A DNA stretch of 64,000 nt from JAJRAG01 sp050010535 (GCA_050010535.1 JBEKKT010000002.1:13198-77197), one strand, 5' to 3'; shown: positions 17,092-25,159, numbered from the stretch's first letter. A program made the numbers and translations. Notes: a model not told the origin generated them from the sequence alone.

Positions 17092-17259
17092 ATGGAAGAG
17101 ACCCTGTGCAATGTCGAATTCCTGAAGAGCAACTCGACCTATGTGGCAAGAGTCCAGAGCGATCTCGGCGGAGTGAGAGAATACAGGAGCTCTAGTCTCG
17201 AAGAGGTCCTCGAACAGGTCATCATCGATCTGCAAGAGGAGTTCGAGACCGCAGCGTAA
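17092..17259 (+). CDS. Small protein, 55 residues, unknown function
   Basis: Starts ATG 17092 after GAGGTG (17078-17083), behind a TATA-like CATTAAATATC at about 17018-17028. The protein has a strand-rich first half (NVEFLKSNSTYVARVQSD) and an acidic helix (SLEEVLEQVIIDLQEEFE). The layout looks like a small alpha-beta protein, possibly DUF-type. Codon use is like neighbouring genes. I do not recognise the family. Confidence 0.6.
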   Translation: MEETLCNVEFLKSNSTYVARVQSDLGGVREYRSSSLEEVLEQVIIDLQEEFETAA

Positions 17260-17368
17260 TCCATTTTCTGAACCTTGATTGACTTTGCTGCCAAAGTTCT
17301 GAGGAAGCAGGGCCTCCCGACGATTGGATCCGTTCCGACTTCGATGACATGATTTGGGGGGGTTTCGC

Positions 17369-17722
17369 GTGCAGGAAAAAGATAAGTCAGAATATGAGAC
17401 CGTGATGGTCCACTACTATGGAGATGACCAGGTCACCGCACTCATCACACTCAAGATAGATACGAAGGATGCTGAGTCGGTGGCCGAAAGGATATCGGAC
17501 TACGACGTAGTCGAGGACGTCTTCCTGGTCACTGGGGACACAGACGTTGTGGCCAAGGCGAAGTTCCAGAACTACAATCAGTTGAAGAGGTTCCTTGTCG
17601 AGAAGGTGGCGAACATTCAAGGAGTTAAGGACATCAAAACATTGATGGTCGTGATGACCTTCAAGGAGAGAGGCGAGCTCAAGGTGGAGTCGGTCGCTGA
17701 GAAGATCAACGAGGAGGACTAA
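17369..17722 (+). CDS. Stand-alone Lrp/AsnC-type effector (RAM) domain protein
   Basis: About 117 residues from GTG 17369; a TTG five codons earlier is possible. The ALITLKIDTKDAESVAERISDYDVVEDVFLVTGDTDVVAKAKF pattern is that of the RAM/AsnC ligand-binding domain, with the VTGDxDVV turn. There is no helix-turn-helix, so it would bind amino acids or partner with full-length Lrp proteins rather than DNA. A similar stand-alone domain is encoded at 48130-48363. It precedes UPF0147. Confidence 0.82.
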   Translation: MQEKDKSEYETVMVHYYGDDQVTALITLKIDTKDAESVAERISDYDVVEDVFLVTGDTDVVAKAKFQNYNQLKRFLVEKVANIQGVKDIKTLMVVMTFKERGELKVESVAEKINEED

Positions 17723-17768
17723 GGGGGCACCAAGCACCCGTAGCAATTGCATGAAGAAAGGTGGTAAG

Positions 17769-18023
17769 ATGAAAGATAGCGTCAAACTCAAACAGATCAT
17801 CGACGTGCTCGACCAGCTCGCCGAGGATACGTCGGTGCCGAGGAACATAAGAAGGGGTGCAACCGACGCTAAGGACCGATTGCTCAACCAGAACGAGGAC
17901 TTGGACGTAAGGGCCGCGAGCGCCATTTTCATTCTAGATGAGCTGGCGAACGACCCGAACATCCCGTTGCACGGCAGGACGCTCATCTGGAACATAATCA
18001 GCCAGCTGGAAACGGTCGGCTGA
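17769..18023 (+). CDS. UPF0147 family protein
   Basis: An 84-residue helical protein with the family core DTSVPRNIRRGATDAKDRL and the C-terminal part ANDPNIPLHGRTLIWNIIS. UPF0147 is widespread in archaea and has no known role. ATG 17769 is chosen because GGTGG lies just before it; an ATG six codons upstream lacks such a site. Confidence 0.88.
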   Translation: MKDSVKLKQIIDVLDQLAEDTSVPRNIRRGATDAKDRLLNQNEDLDVRAASAIFILDELANDPNIPLHGRTLIWNIISQLETVG

Positions 18024-18140
18024 TATAACGGCCCGGTAAGTACACAGGCGAACGATCGGTCTGAAGACCTCCCGATATTCTAGTCTCTGTTTCTTCCAGT
18101 CAAAAAAGTTTAAAACGCCGAGTGCGGATTTAGTGCGGAA

Positions 18141-18212
18141 GCGGCTGTAGTCTAGTGGTTAGGACTGGAGCTTCCCAAGCTTCAAACTCGGGTTCGAATC
18201 CCGGCAGCCGCA
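18141..18212 (+). tRNA. tRNA-Gly (anticodon CCC)
   Basis: A complete cloverleaf. The acceptor stem GCGGCTG pairs perfectly with CAGCCGC. The D arm is GTC/GAC. The anticodon stem GGAGC/GCTTC encloses TTCCCAA with anticodon CCC. The T loop is TTCGAAT. The discriminator A is at 18212, and CCA follows in the DNA at 18213-18215. A TATA-like AAAGTTTAAAACG lies about 25-35 bases upstream. The 3' end is the insertion site of the element that follows. Confidence 0.95.
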
Positions 18213-18213
18213 C
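18187..18213. other. Left attachment site (attL) in tRNA-Gly
   Basis: The tRNA 3' end CTCGGGT-N6-CCCGGCAGCCGCAC is repeated at 37601-37627. The last 14 bases are identical and 21 of 27 positions match overall; the six differences are all in the T-loop part. The integrase gene stops three bases past the tRNA. This is the standard arrangement for integration into a tRNA gene. Confidence 0.8.
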
Positions 18214-18215
18214 CA

Positions 18216-19394
18216 TCAAGCATATCCAGAGAAATATTTGTCTTTTTCAATTAAAGGTTTTATTGCACTTGTAGGGATTTCTTCCTTCCATGCCGAGTAA
18301 ATCTCCCTAAGTGCCGTGTCCTCTCTCTTCCGGCAATAATAGCCCTCTGTGGTCTTGGTTGAGCTATGCCCTAACGCAATCGAGACAGACTCAATCTGAA
18401 CCCCTTTATCTACACAGGTCTGGCCGAAAGTCCTTCTGCAGGCCCTGAAATCAAGATCCACTCTAGTTTCTCGCTCCACAATGGACTTCAATTTCCTTAG
18501 GCCATTGCCAGTGTAGTAGCCATCCCCTTTGTCCTTCATAGCCGGGAAAAGTGCCTCATTGAGTGGCGCATAGGAAGACACGATCTCAGCTCTAGCCACC
18601 AGGTAACGCCGGATTATCGTCTTGGCTGGTGGAAGGATTGGCACTTTCCTTTCTTCACCGTATGTTCCCTCTCCCTTAGGATGCTTCACAGTCAGGCTCC
18701 AAGAGTCCTTGTCGATATCTCCAACCTTCGCCGTTCTCAGCTCCTTGGTTCTCAGACCTGTGTTCAGAGCAAGAATGACCAAGGCGTATGCCTGCAATCT
18801 TCTCCAGTCGCTAACATTGGAGGCGGTTCGGTATATTGTTTCTAAATCCGGCACCTCCAATGGAGATTGACGTTTGCTCCTCATCTTTGGCAGCATACTG
18901 CCGTATTCCATTCTCATCTTGTCCAGAACAGGATTCCCGCAGAATCGCAGAATAGACCTCAAAGCTGAAATGTTGTGTGCCTGTCCGCTTTCACTCAGTC
19001 CTCTCGACCTCTGAAGACGAAGGTAGGCTGAAATCTCTTTTTCAGTCATTCTAGTTGGGTCTGTCGTGTCAATCAGACCCCCTTCCTTCAATGACTGGAA
19101 ATCCTTAGCCATTCTCCGCATTCTCCTTCTTCGCTCTTTCAAGGTCTCTTCCGCATAGAGGTTTCCGATTCTGTCGAGGTACTTCGTGGCCCAAGTCAGG
19201 AAAGGATAGCGTCCCATTGACCTTCCCTCCCTTGGCCTTCCTCTGTTGCGCTTCTTGACCACAGAGGCCCTATTGCCGATTGTACTCGGTGCATCGGCAA
19301 GCCTCGAAGATACATTGTTGACGCATAACGTAAACTTATCGACCGTTTCCGAAGCCCCGCCTTGGGCATCCGAGGTCGAAACTTCTGGCTTCAT
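18216..19394 (-). CDS. Tyrosine recombinase/integrase
   Basis: A 392-residue phage-type integrase. An N-terminal SAM-like core-binding domain (about residues 60-160) is followed by the catalytic domain: GLRTKELR with the first Arg, KGEGTYGEERKVPI with the catalytic Lys, FRACRRTFGQ where the usual HxxR has Arg in place of His, and LGHSSTKTTEGYY with the second His/Arg-region residue and the nucleophile Tyr. It is complete, unlike SSV-type integrases split by integration. It overlaps the serine recombinase by four bases. Confidence 0.92.
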   Translation of the reverse strand: MKPEVSTSDAQGGASETVDKFTLCVNNVSSRLADAPSTIGNRASVVKKRNRGRPREGRSMGRYPFLTWATKYLDRIGNLYAEETLKERRRRMRRMAKDFQSLKEGGLIDTTDPTRMTEKEISAYLRLQRSRGLSESGQAHNISALRSILRFCGNPVLDKMRMEYGSMLPKMRSKRQSPLEVPDLETIYRTASNVSDWRRLQAYALVILALNTGLRTKELRTAKVGDIDKDSWSLTVKHPKGEGTYGEERKVPILPPAKTIIRRYLVARAEIVSSYAPLNEALFPAMKDKGDGYYTGNGLRKLKSIVERETRVDLDFRACRRTFGQTCVDKGVQIESVSIALGHSSTKTTEGYYCRKREDTALREIYSAWKEEIPTSAIKPLIEKDKYFSGYA

Positions 19395-19999
19395 TCCCGA
19401 GATTGCTCCCCATTTTGTACTCTCGCCCTTCGCAAGCGTTGCTTGACAGCCTGACGACTTAGGCCGACCTTTGCCCCAATATCCCGGAGGCTGAGGCCCT
19501 GCGCCCTGAGGCCTAGAATCTCGTCCGTTGTTGCAGGGCTCGGAGGTCTCCCGAGTTTCTTTCCTTGCGCCCTAGCCCTCGCTAGCCCGTCCTTTGTGCG
19601 ATCCCTGATTAGCTCGAGCTCAAGTTCCGCAACCGCTCCAAGAACAGTGAATAGGAGCTTGCCTGCTGGGCTCTTAGTGTCGATTTCCTGGTCCGTGCAC
19701 ACCAAATCCACGCCGTAACGCTGCATCTCTTCTAGTAAGTTGAGGAGGTTTCTCGTTGACCGGGCAAGACGGTCTATTCGAACGACAAGGATTGCGTCGT
19801 AGTGCCGGGCTCTGCCTTCTCCAATCATTTTGTCGAATTGAGGCCTTGAGGGTGCTGCGCCACTGGCGAAGTCCTTGAATTCGGCGTAGATGTCCCAGCC
19901 ACGGCGTTTAACAAACTCCCGAAGCTTGATGAGCTGATTCTCTGGGTCCTGGTCCTTGTCATGACGGGACACTCGGGCGTAAAGCGCAACTTTCGTCAT
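19391..19999 (-). CDS. Serine recombinase (resolvase/invertase family)
   Basis: A 202-residue small serine recombinase. The catalytic Ser is in ALYARVS (Ser11). The Arg pair lies in VVRIDRLARSTRNLL (about residues 73-87), and the E helix in LELELIRDRTKDGLARA. A C-terminal helix-turn-helix (LSLRDIGAKVGLSRQAVKQRL) binds the crossover site. It overlaps both neighbours by four bases, so it is translated with the integrase. It may resolve multimers of the element or invert a segment. Confidence 0.92.
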   Translation of the reverse strand: MTKVALYARVSRHDKDQDPENQLIKLREFVKRRGWDIYAEFKDFASGAAPSRPQFDKMIGEGRARHYDAILVVRIDRLARSTRNLLNLLEEMQRYGVDLVCTDQEIDTKSPAGKLLFTVLGAVAELELELIRDRTKDGLARARAQGKKLGRPPSPATTDEILGLRAQGLSLRDIGAKVGLSRQAVKQRLRRARVQNGEQSRE

Positions 20000-21567
20000 A
20001 CCCCTCCTTCGATAGAAGTCCGGTTGGCTGAACGAATCCTGTCAGACCTGTGGCCATCTGTCGCATCTTCTCCGGCAGATATTTCTTTCTCGAACCGGAG
20101 ACAACTGGATAGGGGATTTCCCAATTTGTCTAGGAACTCCTGTCGTACTGTCGGCGTTCGTATATAGGCCACGATGTCGTCTGCAAGCTTCCTGATGTCC
20201 GCATTCCCAAGCACGGTGTCTCCGTATTTGACCTGCGACACATCGACAGATGACAGCATTTCGATGATTCTCTCTGTAGCCAGGACCTGCTTTGCGTCTT
20301 CCATCAATCTGTCGAAATCAACTCCGACTGATTCCGACAGTCCGACAGATGTGGTCGACCATTTGTGGGCTTTTTCAGAATCGTCCTGGTATACGAGACC
20401 CGAGTCCCTGAGAGCATAAAGATAATGCTCGCTGAGCACCGTCCTCTTTATCGTCTTTCCGAAGTGTGACCTCCACGCCTCCATGATCTCTCTTATCGTC
20501 TTCGGCTCCGCACAGAACGGACTGAAGAATTCGTAATATGCGCTTATTACATCGCTTCCGAGACCCTTTGCTGTTGGCTCGATTATCAACTGAGCGACCT
20601 TGGCGGTGATCCTGAGGTCGTCAACAGAGCCTATGGCATATCTCTCTCCATCGGAACACTCAATAACGGGGCGTTGGAGCTGGTGCAGAAGAGTCGACGA
20701 CTCGAAGATGGAAAGCAACTTCTTGAAGTCCCGCATAGACCGGGGGTTCGTGGCCTCGAAATGGGCTGCCATTCTTTCACCCCAGAGGTTCACGACCTTA
20801 GCCGGCTTCAGATATGTTCTGAGTGCGAACTCCCAGGACCGGAGGGCCTCGGCGACATCTTTGTCGGGTCGGGACCTCCAAGGGAAGGCGGCTCTTCTCC
20901 CCCGGTTCAAGTTGACGGCCTTTCCCTTCTTTTCGCTCCACGCAGGCGTAAGGGAGAGGTCACGGGTGGAATCCTCATCGCTTCCAGATGGATTGACGCT
21001 GACTGCTACGAAGACGGGCCATCCTTCTATGATAACCTTCTTAGTGGAATGTTTCCCTTGTCCCTCGGTTATTCGATAAGAAATCTGGTTCTTGTCGTGG
21101 GACCTTATCGGCTTCATAAGGTCGAGGAAGTCCCGGTTGCTTTTCGCCTCCAGGAGGACAATTGTCTTGCCCTTCAAGTCAATGAGATAGGTGTTCTTGT
21201 CGATCTCCGTCGCCCATTCCGTGCCATGAATCAAGGAGGTTCGGGAGAGGTAGCCAGCAACGAGCGTATCCCTTGCGAAGACATCGCTGACCTTGCACAC
21301 AAGGTGGGACTTGCCTATGCTCGATTCCCCCTGAGGGGCTAGGTTGAGCGGCTCGGAGCAAAGTCGGCTGTTGAATACAAGTATTATGGAGACTACATTC
21401 CCAGGTTCCCCAACGATACCAGACCCCCCCAGGTCATTCACGAGATTCTCGATAAGGTCCGGATTCGTCAACCTCTCAAAGCTCTCCTTTAAGACATTCT
21501 TGTCTTCCTCAACAGATTCTGAGGGTCCGCATGTGGTGTCTGGGTCACTCTTGTCTGTTGTCACCAC
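19996..21567 (-). CDS. P-loop ATPase, probable element replication protein
   Basis: A 523-residue protein with a Walker A loop APQGESSIGKSHLV (about residues 77-90), a hydrophobic strand TIVLLEAK in the Walker B position, and a probable sensor-1 strand VFVAVSVNPSG (about 190). The order recalls AAA+ helicases of the MCM/SF3 group, with the segment YRITEGQGKHSTKKVIIEG between. The C-terminal 200 residues look winged-helix rich. The start is GTG 21567 after GGAGGAGG. A role in replicating or partitioning the excised element is inferred from its operon with two recombinases. I do not recognise an exact family. Confidence 0.6.
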   Translation of the reverse strand: MVTTDKSDPDTTCGPSESVEEDKNVLKESFERLTNPDLIENLVNDLGGSGIVGEPGNVVSIILVFNSRLCSEPLNLAPQGESSIGKSHLVCKVSDVFARDTLVAGYLSRTSLIHGTEWATEIDKNTYLIDLKGKTIVLLEAKSNRDFLDLMKPIRSHDKNQISYRITEGQGKHSTKKVIIEGWPVFVAVSVNPSGSDEDSTRDLSLTPAWSEKKGKAVNLNRGRRAAFPWRSRPDKDVAEALRSWEFALRTYLKPAKVVNLWGERMAAHFEATNPRSMRDFKKLLSIFESSTLLHQLQRPVIECSDGERYAIGSVDDLRITAKVAQLIIEPTAKGLGSDVISAYYEFFSPFCAEPKTIREIMEAWRSHFGKTIKRTVLSEHYLYALRDSGLVYQDDSEKAHKWSTTSVGLSESVGVDFDRLMEDAKQVLATERIIEMLSSVDVSQVKYGDTVLGNADIRKLADDIVAYIRTPTVRQEFLDKLGNPLSSCLRFEKEISAGEDATDGHRSDRIRSANRTSIEGGV

Positions 21568-21731
21568 GACACCTCCTCCACAATCAATCGCTGAGTGCTG
21601 CTTTTCGAGAACACAATATAGAGCCCAACGATTTTCGCCTGCTCAATGAGCCAAGAGAAGTCATCTGGATACCCTCTCACGACAAGAGCAAATGACTTTC
21701 TGCCCCTTCCTTCTTCAGTTAATTCCGGCAT
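21561..21731 (-). CDS. Small protein, 56 residues, unknown
   Basis: ATG 21731 to TGA 21561. It overlaps the start of the P-loop ATPase in a GTGGTGA arrangement, so translation is probably coupled. The sequence has a strand-helix-strand feel (KSFALVVRGYPDDFSWLIEQAKIVG then LYIVFSKSS). It could be a small regulatory partner of the ATPase. Evidence is its position in a tightly packed operon and sensible codon use. Confidence 0.55.
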   Translation of the reverse strand: MPELTEEGRGRKSFALVVRGYPDDFSWLIEQAKIVGLYIVFSKSSTQRLIVEEVSW

Positions 21732-21749
21732 CCCACTCCCTCCACAGCT

Positions 21750-22049
21750 TCAGTATCTTCCAGCTTCCGTCAGCCTGTTCTTTACGGTTGCCCCTGACAC
21801 TCCCCAGAGTTTTCCAATTTGATTGAGAGACCAACCAGCCTTGAGCATCTTGCATGCCAGTTCTATGTCTATTCGCCTCTTCCTATTGACAGGATAGCCA
21901 GCCTTCGCAACGAGTCTCTCATAGACCTCTGGCTTGAACCCATCAATCAGAGGGCTCTCGTGCTTGTCGGCTCCCGCACTCTTTCTCACGAGCACCAGTT
22001 TCTTGGCAGATTTGCCAGGAAGTCTCTCGGGGTTCGGATTCTCACTCAT
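21750..22049 (-). CDS. Helix-turn-helix DNA-binding protein
   Basis: 99 residues from ATG 22049, which overlaps the previous stop (ATGAGTGA). The N-terminal half is basic and disordered (GKSAKKLVLVRKS). The C-terminal part is a homeodomain-like helix-turn-helix (ELACKMLKAGWSLNQIGKLWGVSGATVKNRL, about residues 64-95 taken together) like that of resolvases and transposases. It probably binds the element's own DNA. It is in the same operon as the recombinases. Confidence 0.7.
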   Translation of the reverse strand: MSENPNPERLPGKSAKKLVLVRKSAGADKHESPLIDGFKPEVYERLVAKAGYPVNRKRRIDIELACKMLKAGWSLNQIGKLWGVSGATVKNRLTEAGRY

Positions 22050-22293
22050 CGCTCTCATCCCCAGAGTTCTGATCTTCGTCAGCCTCATCGCCTTCTTCTT
22101 CAGCATCTATCCCGGGCTCTTCCTCATCTTCCTGGCCAGATGACCAGCTCTCTGAATCATCGTACCCATCTACGAAGATGCGAATCGCATAATCAGCCAG
22201 CTGGTTGACCTTGGTCTGCTCAGCTCTTGCCACGCTCACGAGCCGCTCGAAAAGCGGATCCGGAATCGAGATTTTCTTTCCCGTGTGAATCAC
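22042..22293 (-). CDS. RHH-like regulator with acidic tail
   Basis: 83 residues from GTG 22293, which lies about 29 bases after a TATA-like sequence, fitting a leaderless message. The first part KKISIPDPLFERLVSVARAEQ has the strand-helix order of ribbon-helix-helix proteins and continues ADYAIRIFVDG. The last 35 residues are almost all Asp, Glu and Ser. First gene of the leftward operon, so it is a candidate repressor of it and of the divergent gene at 22352. A TTG at 22317 is a less likely start. Confidence 0.65.
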   Translation of the reverse strand: MIHTGKKISIPDPLFERLVSVARAEQTKVNQLADYAIRIFVDGYDDSESWSSGQEDEEEPGIDAEEEGDEADEDQNSGDESDE

Positions 22294-22312
22294 TCCGCAA
22301 AACCCTACTAAT

Positions 22313-22335
22313 AGCAAATAATATAATAGTTATTG
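22313..22335. promoter_or_regulatory. Shared divergent promoter, element regulatory hub
   Basis: An almost symmetrical AT block (AGCAAATAATATAATAGTTATTG) lies 25-30 bases from the starts on both sides, GTG 22293 leftward and ATG 22352 rightward. One TATA region or two overlapping ones could drive both leaderless transcripts, giving a simple switch between the integration operon and the rightward gene. Confidence 0.5.
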
Positions 22336-22351
22336 CGAATATCTCCTGTTT

Positions 22352-23335
22352 ATGGCAACGAAACGGAATGGCAAACCATCTGGAACGGGCGGGGTAGTGA
22401 CCGCACACATCAGACATTTGCTGAAATCGCCAACAGAACGGATGATACTGACATACATGGTTGCGGTATGGCGGATAATTGACTCAGACCCTCGCAAACA
22501 TATCCCTGTGACCTTGGCAGACCTAGTAGAGCTTGGGATTCCGTCGAGAAAGGAAGCAGGAAGGACTCTGAAGAAATCGGGATTATCGAGAATAATGCGT
22601 GATCTAATTCAAGCTGGTTTAGTCAGGAAAGAGGGACGGGATTTCTTTGCTCCGACAAATGCCTTGCTGGACTATATTGCGATAGATGGTCTCCTTGAGC
22701 GAATGGAAGACACTGATTTTGTTACAATAGATTCCGAGAGACATCTGATTATCTGGGGACACTTCAATAGGAGAAAGGATGCCGAGGACAAGATATCCAG
22801 GAGTGCGAATAAGCTCAGTACAACGATCAAGGACGAATCACTACGAGAGGCAGTACTGAGTTACGCAGAGGGCCTCAACAAGAACATAATCGAAAGCGAA
22901 GTCTTTAGCCCTGAAGAGAAGGCGTACATGCTAGGGGTGGCGGAAACACGCCTGGTGAGTGCATTGGAGCAGTCGAATATCTTCCCTGAAACTGCCAAGA
23001 GTCAGGGGAAGGTTGTAGGAATCTCGGGGAGCAAACTAAAGGAATTGGGGAAGTTCTCAGAACAGAAGCTCACGGAGTTGGAGCTGTATGAACTTGTTGA
23101 GAAGCTCACCAAGGATGGCGGGACAGATTTCATAGAGAACGGGCGGTTGAGAAGGAAGATAAGGACCGCACTCTCACTTGAGAGAAAACACCATCGCCTA
23201 CGGATTCCACCCAAAAGGATGCAGAGATTGATCAGGACTCTGAATCAAGTCTGTGCACCGCTCGATTCTCTTAGAATGATAAGGGTCGTTCTCCAATCCG
23301 TTCCGGTCTTCTATGAAAAAGGCAGAGATTGGTAA
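22352..23335 (+). CDS. Element protein with N-terminal winged helix, unknown function
   Basis: A 327-residue protein. Residues about 20-95 look like a winged helix (ERMILTYMVAVWRI; TLADLVELGIPSRKEAGRTL; LSRIMRDLIQAGLVRKEG). The rest is helical and charged with no catalytic motif I can identify. It is divergent from the recombinase operon and reads from the shared AT-rich promoter, so an activator, replication initiator or antirepressor role is plausible but unproven. Confidence 0.6.
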   Translation: MATKRNGKPSGTGGVVTAHIRHLLKSPTERMILTYMVAVWRIIDSDPRKHIPVTLADLVELGIPSRKEAGRTLKKSGLSRIMRDLIQAGLVRKEGRDFFAPTNALLDYIAIDGLLERMEDTDFVTIDSERHLIIWGHFNRRKDAEDKISRSANKLSTTIKDESLREAVLSYAEGLNKNIIESEVFSPEEKAYMLGVAETRLVSALEQSNIFPETAKSQGKVVGISGSKLKELGKFSEQKLTELELYELVEKLTKDGGTDFIENGRLRRKIRTALSLERKHHRLRIPPKRMQRLIRTLNQVCAPLDSLRMIRVVLQSVPVFYEKGRDW

Positions 23336-23609
23336 GCATGTCGAAGATGCAGTTAGCAGTCAGCAAGTGTCCGATAATGAATCAGAAACGATTCCACGAG
23401 ATCTAGAAGGAGGTTCGAGAGCCTTGAACGAGGATTGGTTTCTAAAGGCTTTCTGATCGATTTCAAAGCCCGAAAAAGTAAGTCCCGAGGGAACGCCTTC
23501 CTTCAAACGGTGCGAGAAGCACCTCGAGAGGGATCGTCAAGATTTCGAAAATGTTCCGTCAAAGGCAGCACTCAAGGAAGCTTGCCGTTCTGCAAAAGAT
23601 TCTGCCTAA
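23313..23609 (+). pseudogene. Small ORF interrupted by one in-frame TGA
   Basis: ATG 23313 overlaps the end of the previous gene by 23 bases and reads 47 codons to a TGA at 23454-23456. The same frame then continues open for 50 more codons to TAA 23607-23609, with coding-like composition (SFKRCEKHLERDRQDF; KAALKEACRSAKDSA). This looks like one ~98-residue gene with a nonsense change, or two short overlapping genes. I know no family. From here to 24051 I see no further convincing gene. Confidence 0.35.
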
Positions 23610-24050
23610 GAAATGCAGGGCCTGCATACGGCTCCGATTTTTCCGTGGTGTAGTCTGACTATGCTCAAAGAAAGCCAAAATGCAACGACGGAATAGCTAC
23701 AGACCTTAGTTTCTGCGTGGTCAACTAGAGAGTTCAAGATGCCTCGGACAATTCCAAGAGGCTTATCCTGATGCGAAGTCACTTATGTCGGGCAATCTCG
23801 AAAGTTCTCGGATTTGCGATATCGCCGCTCAGAGCTGTTTATGTTCTCACAATTCGTTGCCCACTCGGCAAGGAGCCCTTGGTCATTGACCCTAATGAGT
23901 CCATTCACCAGGACATTCTGAACAAGCCCAAAGTGACCTGGGGAAGCACGGGCCGAGTAACACTCCCCTTATGGAGGGGTATGGGCCACTCCTCAGACAT
24001 GAAAGGAAGCTCCATTAAATATCTGAGTCGACGGGGATTAGATAAATTAG

Positions 24051-24103
24051 GTTCTGACCCCAACACCACCTAAGCAAAGAAGGACGTTGGGGCGAATCAG
24101 AAC
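24051..24103. repeat. Imperfect inverted repeat / large hairpin
   Basis: GTTCTGA (24051-24057) and CCCCAAC (24058-24064) are matched by GTTGGGG (24086-24092) and TCAGAAC (24097-24103), so two adjacent 7-bp stems are separated on one side by a four-base bulge. The loop is 21 bases. It lies in an otherwise gene-poor stretch beyond the 3' end of the convergent nuclease gene. It could be a bidirectional terminator or a replication/recombination site of the element. Confidence 0.45.
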
Positions 24104-24149
24104 GACTATCATATGGGAGTCCGAGCACAATCCACTTAGTCGTGAACAA

Positions 24150-25085
24150 TTATTCTACTCTAACCTGGGTGTCTCCCAACCCGCAATGCGCAATCAGCCT
24201 CGAGACGAGGCTAACGTTATTGCCTTCACTGGCATGAGTCTCGACCCACCACCCGTTGCTGAGTTTCATGGCCGCAAAGAAGTCCTTTCCACTGGGATGT
24301 CTTGGCGTCTTGCTAATAAGATAACGTTTCTTACCAGGCCCCCAGGGTATCATGCTCTCCTTCAGCCTGCCAGTCCTAATGAGTTCTTCAGCAACTATTA
24401 CAGGAATCTCCTTGGAGTGGGTGTATCCGACTGTCTTACCCAAGAAGAAGAGACTCTTCTTTGGCCTGGGGAGTGGAGGAGGGGGCACGACTTCAGTGAA
24501 GAGGGGTTCAAACTCGAAGATGGATACGGGTCCAGATACGCCGTCTATAATATAGGTTCGGAATACCGATGAGACCGTCTCGAATTTCACCGTCTGCTCC
24601 ACCTCGTTAAGTTCGGGGGTATACTCGTCTATTATGATGGAGAGGATAGGTTCATTCTCGACGACACTGGAAATGAAACGGTAGACCTCCTCTTTCACAC
24701 CATTCTTCTCGAATTTGTCCATGATCTGATGGGATGACTTGTATTCGTCATAGAAACTGTCGACGAGGGTCTTCCTCGATGAAATATCTCGCCAAGCCTG
24801 GCTGAACCGACTCACCTGTGAAATCACATGGTCATGAATGGAATGTGACGAAAGTTCAACCTCCACAATCACCCACTTCTTCCTGGATAGGAGAACGACA
24901 AAGCCATCTGGTATGCCTTTTGCGCCCTTCTGGCCACGGGGAACGCCTATTCTTCTCCCAGGAAAGAAGACCGCATCATTGCCGAATATTCCCTCGGCAT
25001 TAATCTCCACAAGATCCTGGAGCTCGCTTTCATCTTTGTACTGGTATGGGCTGTATCGCACTCCATCCTTCATTAGTACCGTCAA
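24150..25085 (-). CDS. PD-(D/E)XK nuclease-like protein, possible restriction factor
   Basis: A 311-residue protein from TTG 25085 after GAGGTGGGG. The N-terminal domain shows the restriction-endonuclease pattern: ELQDLVEINAE helix, then GIPDGFVVLL (Asp) and WVIVEVELSSHSIHDHVISQ (the ExE that replaces ExK), about residues 20-95. A Pro-rich linker (VVPPPPLPRPKK) leads to a C-terminal domain of about 100 residues ending SNGWWVETHAS, which resembles small DNA-reader domains found fused to nucleases. It may cut modified or foreign DNA. Its promoter block is shared with the gene at 25332. Confidence 0.65.
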   Translation of the reverse strand: MTVLMKDGVRYSPYQYKDESELQDLVEINAEGIFGNDAVFFPGRRIGVPRGQKGAKGIPDGFVVLLSRKKWVIVEVELSSHSIHDHVISQVSRFSQAWRDISSRKTLVDSFYDEYKSSHQIMDKFEKNGVKEEVYRFISSVVENEPILSIIIDEYTPELNEVEQTVKFETVSSVFRTYIIDGVSGPVSIFEFEPLFTEVVPPPPLPRPKKSLFFLGKTVGYTHSKEIPVIVAEELIRTGRLKESMIPWGPGKKRYLISKTPRHPSGKDFFAAMKLSNGWWVETHASEGNNVSLVSRLIAHCGLGDTQVRVE

Positions 25086-25119
25086 TGAACCCCACCTCTG
25101 ACCTGCTGAGAATTAGTAG

Positions 25120-25154
25120 GTGCCTTTGCAGGATAATAGTTGTGCTTGAAGATT
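25120..25154 (-). promoter_or_regulatory. Duplicated promoter block, copy A
   Basis: About 33 bases (GGTGCCTTTGCAGGATAATAGTTG and on) recur at 26218-26252 with two mismatches in the core. On the minus strand it contains AACTATTATCC, a TATA-like box about 25 bases before the predicted leader of the nuclease gene at 25085. Outside the block the two regions are unrelated, which suggests a conserved control element. Confidence 0.55.
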
Positions 25155-25159
25155 GACCC

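Noticed and set aside
16807..17235. A 142-codon minus-strand frame
   Set aside because: It overlaps the end of the acyl-CoA dehydrogenase gene and the small gene at 17092 antisense and shows no family features.
18058..18069. Small GGTC/GACC hairpin before the tRNA gene as a terminator
   Set aside because: The stem has only four base pairs and no T run follows, so I left it out.
18199..18215. The tRNA repeat as a chance match
   Set aside because: 14 exact bases plus the aligned CTCGGGT seven bases, next to an intact integrase, make chance unlikely.
23771..24073. A 100-codon open frame in the element
   Set aside because: Its composition is not coding-like and it lies in a gene-poor stretch with no start signal; it may be remnant sequence.
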